DNA from: Cepaea nemoralis
Taxonomy: Eukaryota > Mollusca > Gastropoda > Stylommatophora > Helicidae
Length of the DNA stretch: 64,000 bases
Reading direction: 5' to 3'
NCBI GenBank assembly: GCA_014155875.1
Contig: JACEFZ010013534.1
Coordinates: 377,501-441,500 of the forward strand
The position numbers were made by a program, and so were the translations under genes. This document shows, in pieces, positions 44,901-55,493 of the stretch. The notes under the pieces were generated by a model. It did not search any database. It was not told the origin of the DNA and was given only the letters and a program-made list of their open reading frames with translations. How positions within the stretch are numbered: the stretch's first letter is position 1; each line of letters starts with the position of its first letter.

Positions 44901-45285
44901 GACACAACAGAACCACGTACAATTATAATATCATGAAAGTCCACACTACTGTGCGTCAACCAATTCCATAATTCGTTTAATATGTTTATCTACAATTTTC
45001 AAACAGTAAAACAATCACACGCAACTGCACAAGAGACAACACATTAAATATATTATAATAACATACGCAAATGACCAGCAACATACAATAACTACATGTA
45101 TCACAATTCACTACAGGTGCATGGTGTATTCATTCAGAAATAAAGAATTTGTATTTAAACAAACGCGTTTAAAGCAATTAATGCAGTGGGTTTAAAGCAA
45201 TTAATGCAGTGGCGTATCCTGCGCTGAACTTCACCATTAAATATTCTGTTGAAAGTCTGTGCATCATTAACTCAATATCCTGTCG
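44901..45285. other. No gene seen
   Basis: AT-rich sequence containing a 22-bp direct duplication (TTTAAAGCAATTAATGCAGTGG) at about 45168-45212. Confidence 0.5.
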
Positions 45286-45289
45286 CTTT

Positions 45290-45655
45290 CATTTTCTTTG
45301 AGCATTAGAAAAAATCCCCTGCCGGCTTACTAGGCCAGTCGCAGGTTTTGGACAGGAAATAGAGCTAGATCTCGTAGAAAAACAGCAAGTCAAATGGTTC
45401 GGCCATACAGCTAGGCTACTAACAAACAGTATACCACAACAAGCAATGATGCACAGATCAAATAGAACTAGAATAAGAGGCTGAACATGTAAACGATGGA
45501 CAGAGGGAATAGCAGAGTCCGTGGTAATCTCGATATATGAAGCCCACCAACCGGCACTCTCCCACTGATTATGCTTCAGCACGACACGGCAATGCACAAG
45601 AGGAACATGATGAGATGAGATGAGATGAGATGAGATGAGATGAGATGAGATATCC
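45290..45655 (+). mobile_element. LINE 3' fragment with (ATGAG)n tail
   Basis: The plus strand reads as a LINE C-terminus: GQEIELDLVEKQQVKWFGHT, NSIPQQAMMHRSNRTRIRG, a stop, then KRWTEGIAE. It ends in (ATGAG)n at 45609-45651, which I take as its 3' tail. Confidence 0.7.
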
Positions 45656-45924
45656 TGCCTGTTGCTGTCATATGTGAATTTACCATCACATTCCTTAATT
45701 CACCTAAGTTCAAGTTTTAATCTTCTCCGCCTCTCCACAACACGTGTCTACATAATACACTTTTTAAGGCTTTCATGTCATTTTACTTTTCCAACACATT
45801 TCATTTTCCACATGTGCTTGTTATTATACCAAATCTTCTGCAATAATGATTTCTTATTGAATAGAGCCATTTTCCTTTGCGTCTATTGAATTTTCACTAC
45901 TATTCTGAAACGTAAACACAGACT

Positions 45925-46005
45925 CCCCAAACAATACACTGCACGATTTATTGCCTGGTATAATTCGCTGCATCTGCTCAGGTGCGTACTGCAGAGTTAT
46001 ATATC
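45925..46005 (-). mobile_element. Penelope-like 3' terminal fragment
   Basis: AACAATACACTGCACGATTT with ATTGCCTGG and GCTGCATCTGCTCAGG matches the PLE 3' end at 35575-35650. Confidence 0.75.
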
Positions 46006-46625
46006 GTATGAAGTGAGTAATACTGAAATGAACAGTATTAAATAAATGAAAACCCGCAGAAGTCGGATGTGTCGGCCTAACGGCGCTAGAACGCAGCTCT
46101 GCTGTAAACTGGCACAACGCAATCACATCCGGAAAAAAAAACTCCGGATGAACGCAGAAGAAGAAGAAATAAATGAAAATATTCAAACTCTCAGGGGCAG
46201 AAATGCTAGTCTCAATGGATGCTAGATTGTCTGACCTGCATTAAGTAAGTAAGTAAAGGGACCTCTAAACACCATGAGGCATATTGGAAATACGGCTTTA
46301 GCTGCATATTGTTTAGACCAATGGACACTCAATGGGTGATGTGGTTGGGAATTTCTTTTCACTGACGTAGGACCATGAACTGATGTTGGAGGGATACGTC
46401 GAAGGTAGGCGAACAATCGGTAGGTAACAATGCAAGTGGGAAGATAACATTACGAGATTGAGAACAGCAGAGTGTCAGTGCGCAAGTAGAGGAAGAGACA
46501 GAGAAAGTTGTAGATACATTGCGGCTAAACTTTGTGTGGAGACGGTACCTAATTAATTGATTCAACGGTTAATGACGAACTTTCATAGAATTCTAAAAAA
46601 GTATAATTACAGCATGCAGCTAAGT

Positions 46626-46697
46626 CATTAATATTAATCATAGTAAATTATTTCATACAACAAAAATATTAATCATAGTAAATTATTTCATACAACA
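46626..46697. repeat. Two copies of a 37-bp unit
   Basis: AATCATAGTAAATTATTTCA plus TACAACA occurs twice in tandem. From 46010 to 46830 I see no gene. Confidence 0.85.
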
Positions 46698-46833
46698 CCA
46701 GTTAACATGCGTCAACATGTAGCAGCTACTTTGCAGATCATCCGTCTCATCATAGACCGCCACACATACTCTCAGTCCTTTGCCATTTTCTCTACCTTTT
46801 GCATTATCATGCTTGGGATGTTTTCAGTGTCAC

Positions 46834-46988
46834 GTTTCCATCTTCCTGGCGGTCGACCCCAGCTGTTTCCATCTTCCTGGCTGAGGACCCCAGCTGTTTC
46901 CATCTTCCTGGCGGTTGACCCCAGCTGTTTCCATTTTCCTGGCGGTCGACCCCAGCTGTTTCCATCTTCCTGGCGGTCGACCCCAGCT
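46834..46988. repeat. 31-bp minisatellite, exactly 5 copies
   Basis: GTTTCCATCTTCCTGGCGGT plus CGACCCCAGCT repeats five times (155 bp). Read on minus it gives WGRPPGRWK, like the RGRPR.RW tail of LINE proteins. The adjoining 46989-47030 continues as a possible LINE C-terminus (MLSKRNS). Confidence 0.9.
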
Positions 46989-47279
46989 GTTTCTTTTAGA
47001 AAGCATACTTCCTAGAAAGCATATTCTCTCCAAACCACTGTGCCATTTATTATGATTATTGGTTCGTGGTTACACACCCGCTTCACACGCCAGTGATCCG
47101 GGGCTTGTTTCCGGATCCAGTCAGGGATATGCACTATTGACGAGCTCAAACAAGATCGAAACTCGAGTATAGTGCTTTCATATTGACGTGGATAGGCCTT
47201 AGGTTCATACCAGAATACGATCAGCATTGCCAATAGTGGGTTGTGCTCAATATTTACATTTATTACGGCCAAAGTATTT

Positions 47280-47770
47280 CAGTTTCCGAGCCATGGTGCT
47301 GTTTATGAACCAGTTTTCTTCAATATTCAAATCTTGAAGAATGTCAATATGTGTTTTTGTCAAGGTCCATTTATTCTAAGAATTTTTCTGTAACATTTAA
47401 GTTCGAAAGCTCCGATTTTGGTCTTTAGCGATCGCAAAATAGTCCATCGCTCATATCCTTGTTTCCAAAGATGATCCATATGATCCATATTCTCAAAAAG
47501 TTTGTGTTAATGTGTTTTACAGTGTTGTGTCGTACATTCTTAATACTGTCTAAATTCTGTATTTTTATAGCCTTTCTACGTCTAACTTCTTTCTAACAGG
47601 ACGAATATTTGTTGCTGATTATGAGGCCAAGAAGTTTGTGACAATTTTAATTTCTTCATTGTTGATTGTGATCTTTGGCGTGTAGTTTTGTCCTAGGACA
47701 TACATGTTTTTAAGTTCAGAAAAAAGATTTTAATATATGCACCTTTGTAATTAGCAGGTCCTTTATGGAA
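47280..47770 (-). pseudogene. Degraded LINE RT C-terminal fragment
   Basis: The minus strand can be read, with stops and shifts, as an RT thumb region including LKTCMS, NNEEIKIV.NFLGLIISNK-like text and GYERWTI..SLKTKIGAFEL. It is similar in layout to 48330-48790. Confidence 0.5.
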
Positions 47771-47819
47771 CGTTGCTCTCTTCACCATGAGACGAAAAAT
47801 ACTATCTTGCCATTAGTTT

Positions 47820-48208
47820 AGTTTAGTCGATGGATCAACATCACGGCACACGGGTGTAACCCTTAAGTGATCCGTTCTCCTCCTAACTAAAACCTGAGTT
47901 TGGAGAAACTCAGCTCAGTGCACGAACTCCGTATCACCGGCGAGGATCCTGAAATATTTTGGCTAGATTTTTAATTCGAAATTTTGCCCGGGCAGCACCG
48001 TTAGGCTACTATTTTTCGATTTCCAACTGCCAAGGGATTTTTTTACGTGCGCAGCAATACACACGGGCGTCCGATCCCACTACCCAGAGACCACGGGAAA
48101 TTTTATTACTTGAAGTCTACGTGAAAAAATCCCGGTCATCACCGGGACTTGAACCCGGGACCTCCAGCACTCGAGGCGGACACCATACATCGAGACCACG
48201 CAGCTCCC
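47820..48208 (-). mobile_element. tRNA-derived SINE (family E)
   Basis: The reverse complement begins GGGAGCTGCGTGGTCTCGAT and carries the B box GGTTCAAGTCC (about 48148-48158), close to a tRNA outline, followed by a conserved-looking body with ACGTGCGCAGCAATACACACG on plus. Single copy here. Confidence 0.7.
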
Positions 48209-48324
48209 ATATCTTGCCATTTCCCCACCTCATACACCCTCATTTCAAAGATGTATACAATGTCCTGTGTCCACCTTCATGCTGATCTATCCCTATCTCA
48301 TCTTCCTGGAACCAAGCCTACCAT

Positions 48325-48790
48325 CACTGTTCTCTACAAGCCACATGAAGTTTAATATGGACACAGTATTTTAGTTTCCCAGACAAAATGTAGTTTATGA
48401 GAGAGTTTTCTTCCATGTTCAGACTTGTACAATTGCATTTTCTAAATCTACTATGTAATATGTGAGCTAAAATCCCCCACTTTTCTTCTGTTGTGATTGC
48501 GAAATGGTCCATATATTGGCACAAAGAACATGCATGCTCTCAACAATGTTACTATAACTTGCTTGCTGGTGTTGTACCAGAGGCTCTTAATATTGTTTAA
48601 TCTCTGCACTGCTGTAGCCATCCTGCCTCTCACTTCTTATGAATATTCCCCATTATTATTTATAATGAAACCAAGATATTCACAGTTTGAGACATTTTCA
48701 ATCTCTTCATGATTTGTTATGAGCCTTGGTTTGTATGTGGTTTTGCCCCTCCACACTATTTATGTTTCTCTCAAGTGACGTATACATACA
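48325..48790 (-). pseudogene. LINE RT C-terminal fragment
   Basis: The minus strand reads RGRMATAVQRLNNIKSLWYN, VIVTLLRACMF and VPIYG, the thumb of an RTE-like RT (compare KRRLSIALQRLKQLNKLW at 13575). Confidence 0.75.
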
Positions 48791-49139
48791 ATGGAAATAT
48801 GCGCGGGACATAAGTTACATTTTGACACATGCATTTGAGCACAAAATTTAAGTTCTGTAGCACAAAGTTAAGAGTTAACATCTCTTACAAGTGTGTAGAG
48901 AACATATACACATGACATGTTACACTGTGATACACGCATATGAACATGTCTATGTAAGCGTGCGTCCGTAAATAAAGACAGTCACACAAGATTAGGTATA
49001 TTGCATACAGTCATAAAGAAATGTGCATGTTTTAGGAATCATATACGCATTTAACTAATAGCTGTGACAACGATTCAATGATAAGATGAAAGACATATCT
49101 CTAATCGAGAATTCATGGCAGGAAAAAACATAGCCTCAC

Positions 49140-49205
49140 ATGCAAAGAGTTTTTTGTATACGCAAAAATCAGTATTGTGTGGACTATGCTCGAGTTCAAA
49201 GCCAG
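49140..49205 (+). mobile_element. SINE family B, 3' fragment
   Basis: TGTGGACTATGCTCGAGTTC plus AAAGCCAGCGA matches the ends of the copies at 24580 and 52718. Confidence 0.65.
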
Positions 49206-49215
49206 CGAAGAACCA

Positions 49216-49275
49216 CCCCCCTACCCCCCCCCCCTACCCCCCCCCCCCCCCCCAAAAAAAAAAAAAGAAAAGAAA
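49216..49275. repeat. Poly-C then poly-A tract
   Basis: C-rich runs (49216-49253) followed by A runs. Confidence 0.9.
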
Positions 49276-49402
49276 AACAAACATGTTCTGTTACTATCTC
49301 GTAGTTTCTCTTCCAAATACACACACAGACACACAGAGTCTATATTGATAGAGGTATAAATGCATTCAGATATAGAGACACACACAGACACACATTCTCC
49401 CG

Positions 49403-49459
<57 letters not shown>

Positions 49460-49472
49460 ACACACACACACG
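49403..49472. repeat. (CA)n microsatellite
   Basis: Almost perfect CA repeats. Confidence 0.97.
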
Positions 49473-49504
49473 TACCCACTCATATATCATCTTATGCCTT
49501 TTAT

Positions 49505-49546
49505 ACCCCACTCCTGTCTGTTCCACTTTTCACACGGGGTCGTGAA
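49505..49546 (+). mobile_element. Left part of a retroposon split by hAT
   Basis: CTCCTGTCTGTTCCACTTTT matches 28908-28925. The rest of the copy, ending in TAAC units, is at 52268-52372. Confidence 0.75.
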
Positions 49547-52267
49547 CAGTGTTGCATTTTAGTACTTTACGCGCTAAATTTAGTGCTTTTTCAAGTCAGT
49601 CACTGCGAAAATTTTCCTTTTAGCGCGGCCGCGTAAATTTAGTGCTTCACGAAATTTTTGGGGTGCTTTTTGGTGCTTTTTTCTGGTGGGTAAAAATTAC
49701 TTTACAATTCATTTTGGGAACACTAAAAAGCCGAATTTGAACTGAAGCGAGGGAGTAAAACAGTCTTAGTACGTTACGGCGCAATATTCAACTAATTTAA
49801 CTCCCTTTAATACGATTTAGCTGAACGACAATACATTAGCTTGTAATCGAGTTCATAATTTTGTTGTGTCTACATGATCCTTTCATTTAAGCTTATTTGT
49901 GTTTCACCATGAGCAAGAAATATTGTCAACATTTCAGAGAACAGTGGCTCAGTGACACGAGATTTCCAAAATGGTTGTTAAAAGTAGAAGGGAATAATAC
50001 TAAGTGGTTTTGCAAATATTGCAAATGTTCAATTGCAGCCAGGTTAAATGATATTGAGAGGCACAAGAATACAACGAAACATCAGAAAGCCGAACAACCA
50101 TTCAGTACACAAAGGCAAACAACAATTGCATTTGACAAACTGAAAGATGATGTCAAAGAAACAGAAGGATGCATGTCTTTGTTCATAGCTGGCCATTGTT
50201 CGCTTCGCGTTGTTGACCATGTAAGTGAACTCTGCAAGATACACTTTGGTGACAGCAAAGGTTGCAAGAACTTTAAGCTTAGGAGAACTAAGTGCAGAGC
50301 AGTTATTTCAAATGTATTTGCACCATATTTCACAACAGACTTGACAGCTGATAATGGCAAAAGTAAATACAGCTTATTGATTGATGAGAGCAATGACATT
50401 TCTGAAACTAAGCTACTTGGAGTAGCTATTAGGTACTGTACTATTCAGAGACAAGAAAGCAGTTTGTGGTTACTTACTTAGATTTAGTTGAACTGAGTGA
50501 CTGCAACGCACAGGCAATATGCAATGCGTTAAAAGATTGTTTAAACAAGAATGGACTTGAGTTGCAAAGACTAGTTGCACTCGGCACTGACAATGCGTCT
50601 GTCATGACAGGTGTAAACAATGGAGTATATACAAAATTAAAATCCAAAGTTCCTCATCTGGTACTAATTAGGTGTGTATGTCATTCCCTTCAGCTGGCAG
50701 TGTCACAGGCTGCAGCTACTTGTCTGCCCAGGAACATCGAGTTCATGATTAGAGAAACATATAACTGGTTTTCGCACTCAAGTCTTCATCAAGCAAAGTA
50801 CAGGGAGCTTTTTGCTTCAATAAATGATGGACAACATCCGCTAAAGATTGTTCAATTAAGCCACACACGATGGATGTCCATTCTGTCTGCCATTGTCAGA
50901 ATATTGCAGCAGTGGGTCGAGCTCAGAACTCATTTTTATGTAGCAAGACTCAACGAGCGCTGTTATACAGCAGAACTTCTACATTCTATGTTTAGCGACA
51001 TGAAAAACTAAGTGTATCTCATATTTCTCAAGCATATTCTCGGAGAAGTTCAAAGTGTGAATAAGAAATTCGAAGCAGATATACAGGATCCAACAAAACT
51101 ACTCAGCGATCTTGTCCAGCTCATTGGTTCTATCAGTTCAAAGATTGCTATTCCTGGGGAAAAAATAACAGAAAGTTATGCTATTCAAGATTATTTAGAT
51201 CCTTATCCCAATCTAGGTTATGAGTTTGAGAAAGAAATAGCAGACTACAAATTTCCCGATGAGAAAGAAATTCGTGGAAGGTGCATCCAGTTTGTAATAG
51301 AGCTATTGACACAGCTGCGTTTACGTACACCCGATAACGTTCGAGTGTTGCAATCCATGTCATATCTTAGTGGAAGTGAATGTCTACAGCCAATGAAGCC
51401 CTGTATATTGGATCTTGCTAAAATGTTTGTAGAAGATGCAGCTACTCTCACCCGCATCGATTTCCAGTGGAGAAAACTTCATCATATGCAGTGGACACAG
51501 ACCTCTGACACACTTGGACTGTGGGCAGAAATAGCCTCATACAGGGATGCCACCGGTGAAAATCCTTTCCAAGATCTTACAGATTTAGCTTTAACTCTGC
51601 TCATTTTACCTCATTCTAATGCGGACGTGGAGTGTATTTTCAGTCAGATGGGAGTTATAAAATCAAAATTGCGGAACAGACTTAGCATAAAGAGTTTGAC
51701 AGCTGTTTTGACTATTAGATATGGAATGAAAAGATATGGCAAATGCTGTCATGATTATAAACTACCTAAGGATATTCTGCGAAAAATTGGATCACAGGAG
51801 GCATATACATGTTTCTTTCAATCATCCTCCTCATCCTCATCATCGCAGGAGCAAACACAACAGGAAATAGCCACAGAAACTGAAGAGGAGTTGTTTGACT
51901 GGGATTTGGCAGATCTGGAATAAACTTCATTCTAATATTCAGTGATAATAATAAATTATAATGTGCTACTTTATAACATTTTGAATGAATACCACCAGTG
52001 CTTGTTTTAGTGATTTCCCAAAAACATAGTATTGCAATTTGGTGCTTTTGTGGCTCGAAAGTAGTTCTGATTGGGATTTGGCGGATCTGGAATAAACTTC
52101 ATTGTAATATGAAGTGATAATAATAAATTATACTGTGCTAACTTGTTACATTTGTAATAAAAACAGTTGGTGCTTTTTTTTGGTGCTTCCTAAAAAAAAT
52201 TGGTGCTTTTTAGTGCTTTTTTGGTTCTACTTTGGTGCTTTTTCATCAAAGGGAGATGGCAACACTG
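49547..52267 (+). mobile_element. hAT transposon relic, 2721 bp
   Basis: Terminal inverted repeats CAGTGTTGC (left) and GCAACACTG (right) are flanked by the perfect 8-bp TSD GTCGTGAA (49539-49546 and 52268-52275). Subterminal regions are packed with TTTAGTGCTTTTT-type repeats (49560-49690 and 52160-52240). It carries a transposase gene with one frameshift and one nonsense codon. Confidence 0.95.
49909..51923 (+). pseudogene. hAT transposase with BED-type finger
   Basis: From the ATG at 49909: a BED-like finger (WFCKYCKCSI with HKNTTKHQK), then a domain with KYSLLIDESNDISETK (catalytic Asp region). A frameshift at about 50470 leads to LVALGTDNASVMTG (second Asp region) and HLVLIRCVCHSLQLAVS. 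TAA at 51009-51011 is a nonsense codon in the same frame, after which the protein runs to 51923. The C-terminus holds the dimerisation block FQDLTDLALTLLILPHSNAD, CIFSQMG, SKLRNRL, and a Ser/Gln/acidic tail. The overall size of about 670 residues fits the family. Only two lesions separate it from a full-length protein. Confidence 0.9.
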
Positions 52268-52372
52268 GTCGTGAAGAGCATTTTGTATGATATTCACTGG
52301 CACAGGAAAGGAGCATAATGAGGACGACTCTTTGCTGTGAAGTTGGAACCGCGACTAACTAACTAACTAACT
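52268..52372 (+). mobile_element. Right part of the retroposon split by hAT
   Basis: TGTATGATATTCACTGGCAC and TGCTGTGAAGTTGGAACCGC match 28949-29020, ending in (TAAC)n then C-rich and CA-rich simple sequence to about 52430. Confidence 0.8.
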
Positions 52373-52717
52373 CCCCGCCCCCCCTCCCCTCTCCCCAACA
52401 CACACACAAATGCGCGCGCGCACACATCTGTAAGCAGCAACAAGCATACGCACAACAACAAAATAAATTATGCATTTTATGTACAAAAGAGGTCAATGAC
52501 AAGAATTTATAAATAATACTGGACAACTCGTAAAACATATTTACAGTCGTGCACAAACTTAGTCACATGACTGAAACCAGCTCAGTCCAAAAACCCAGTT
52601 GTCACAGAAAGAACTGGACGGTGGGTTTAAACCCACGTCAATTGCTTGGTTGGTTCGGAGTGAAATAAATATGGGTACATGACTCGACTCTAATTTCAAG
52701 ATACATTTCCTGTTACC

Positions 52718-53003
52718 GAAGGTCAGCATGACCGAATGGATAAGATCGCATGTTCTTAAACATCCGGTGTGCTGATGCCGAAGTAAGGGGTTCAACCCCT
52801 AAATTCGGCCAATTGGACTAAAATGTTGACCTCTCGTCCTTGACTTGAGTACGCAAATGACAAGTACCTCTGAAGTCGGAGTGGGTTCGCCTGATGGGAC
52901 ACTGTTAATAGGGAAAGCTAATTCACGCGCAAAATTCAGCCCAGCACTACTAGAAGTAGTGTGTATGGACTACGCTTGAGTTCAAAACGAGCGAGCGCAA
53001 AAC
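52718..53003 (+). mobile_element. tRNA-derived SINE (family B, copy 2)
   Basis: GACCGAATGGATAAGATCGC and a GGTTCAACCCC B box start a copy collinear with 24580-24870, ending GAGCGAGCGCAAAAC. Confidence 0.85.
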
Positions 53004-53134
53004 AATTTCAGTTACCCATTGTTAGATTGAATTAACCTGGGAACTCAAGTCAATGAAAAGATCCCCGCCCAAAGGGGGTGCGAACACATCACGAATCTGC
53101 AAGCTTGCAAGTGTGTTGCCACTGCTCTACAGTA

Positions 53135-53173
53135 TCTCCCATCCATCCATCCATCCATCCATCCATCCATCCA
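53135..53173. repeat. (CCAT)n microsatellite
   Basis: Nine or so CATC units. Confidence 0.95.
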
Positions 53174-53795
53174 TTATTTGTCATGTCCATAAGCGGGGGA
53201 AGTCATGTTTTGACATCTCACTCGATCATCAGAGTCTTGGATCAGCTCCGTGTTTCTGTATCTCCGATATGACCCAACAGTACTGGAGGATTATTAGAAA
53301 ATGCATCATGATCACACAACTCTAGGAATGGAAAATCCCAACTGCACTCCAAGTGGTAGAGGTTGGGGACCGAGTATCCACCGGGATAAGAGGACAACTC
53401 TATTGCAACTTTAACTCATTCAGTCTCATGATCTTGATACTTTAACTTTCTATTGGAGAATGCCATTTTTAAACCTCCTTACCTAGACACCTGTGCAATG
53501 TTCTTTTAGTTAATACAAACGTAGAACTGAAATTGTTAAACACTACAGGAGACTTGTCTTCTACCTCCTGGCAATCTGGAACATGATTCAAACCCACACC
53601 GTGTGTTGTACATTATCTTGGACTCGCCTATGTCTGGACTGTTACTGATAACATGTTTGGGATATTGATGGAACACCTGACTGTTCCTTTGGTGAATTGT
53701 TTTACTCAGAATTAATTCTGTCCAAATTTCAATAATAGAAGTCTTCTTTCTTCCTTCATTCAGTCAATACAAGAATAAGCATTTCTTGAATGTCA

Positions 53796-53840
53796 TCACA
53801 CATGGAACAGTCTTCCCTCATCATCAGAATCATTCTTGCT
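53796..53840 (-). CDS. AMOT: AMOT terminal exon e' with PDZ-ligand-like end
   Basis: After the acceptor TATTTTTCCAG, 14 codons SKNDSDDEGRLFHV and TGA. Human AMOT ends in a similar hydrophobic PDZ ligand. No AATAAA lies close downstream on minus, so the 3' UTR end is undefined (53173-53795 holds no other signal I can see). Confidence 0.8.
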   Translation of the reverse strand, partial: SKNDSDDEGRLFHV

Positions 53841-55265
53841 CTGGAAAAATAGACAAAAATGAGAATAGGATTAAGCTCTGAACATTTGAAAAACATTTTA
53901 CATAAATTAAGACTTAGTGCAAGAGCTCACAAATCTCAATTTCAAAGTTCATTTTTTAAATTAAATTTTCGGTTCGCGATTGGAAAAAGCAACTTAAAGT
54001 AAAATGTTTTTGAGAATATGAGTTTTTCATATAGAACATGGGTCTATACCCCAATGAGGAGTTAAGAGTGAAGAATAAAGGGAAAGATGAAGAAGAAGAA
54101 AATGCAGAAGAATGTGGAACATACGGATGTGAGGTATAGACAATTAGGCAGTCATTAAAGAAGAAATATAAACTTCTGAACTTATATGGTACATATCATA
54201 TCTTAGAATGTCGTGGACCAAAGATTCGAGCATATGTGGAAAACCGGCTCATAAAGTGCATTATGTCTCGGAAGCTAAAGTACTTTGAACACAGAAGCCA
54301 TAAACAATATATTGCACAATTTATTGCCTGACATATTTGGCTGCATCAGGTCGGGTGCTTACTGCAGAGTATACTTAGGACACATTAAATCTCACAGTGA
54401 TTATTTACAAACAATGGCCCCTAGAAAAATAGACCATGATGAATGACACATGTCAAAGAAGTTTAATGCATATTATAGACGCCTGTCCTTTTGTCACTTC
54501 AATATCATGATAAATAGAGAGATTACTAGCAATCACAACCTGAATTGTGAAGAAGCCCAGGCTTTTGTCTCAGCAAAATCAAAATCAATAAAGAGATTTT
54601 TAACAACTGTAACCTGAATTTTGAAAATAAACCTATGCTTTTGTCAATATAAAATCAAAACAAATGAAGAGATTACTAGCAATTTTAACCCGAATGTTGA
54701 AGAAGCCCATGCTTTTGTCACTGAAAAATTAAAATAAATGAAAAGATTATTAGCAGTAGAAAAACTAAACCAATTGCACTTACTGCAGTATCCAAACTTT
54801 TGACTTTTGATAACAGATCATCTTCCATGGACATTTTGCGACCCAGCTCTATTGCACTTGCACTTCCTGCCAGAGATGTTTTCAAAGATGTAGGTACACA
54901 ATATCGTAAATTTTTGTTTTCTTAAATCTGAGATATCTCATGTCATTTCAGGTGGCCTATGTAAGATGTTGATTTGTCTGCACTTGTAAAGAAATTTCTT
55001 AATCATGTAGTATCATCACCCGAACAAGAAATTGTAGGACAAGTCACATTTTGGGTCCATATTAATATGTTTAAGTTATTATCAGCATGTTTTAGCATTA
55101 AAAAAAAGAAACCAACAAAAGTAATTGCATGCAGTTTAAAAACAAACAACAGTACCATGTTTTGACCGTGATTCTCTATGCAATTTTACTCTCAGTAATT
55201 TGCCACTGCTTTCTAAATGACCAACATTCATATCATTGTTAAAAATCTAGGCAAAGGTACATATG

Positions 55266-55309
<44 letters not shown>

Positions 55310-55455
55310 CGTGCGTGCGTGTGTACAGGCAATACTCAGGCAATTACGCAACTGCAGCTCCAATTAAGGGTGACATTGTAAGTATCATCAACAATCTTCC
55401 CAAAGAAATTACAGGCACTCATTTTATCACGCAGCCATACTGCTCTCTCTCTCTC

Positions 55456-55493
<38 letters not shown>

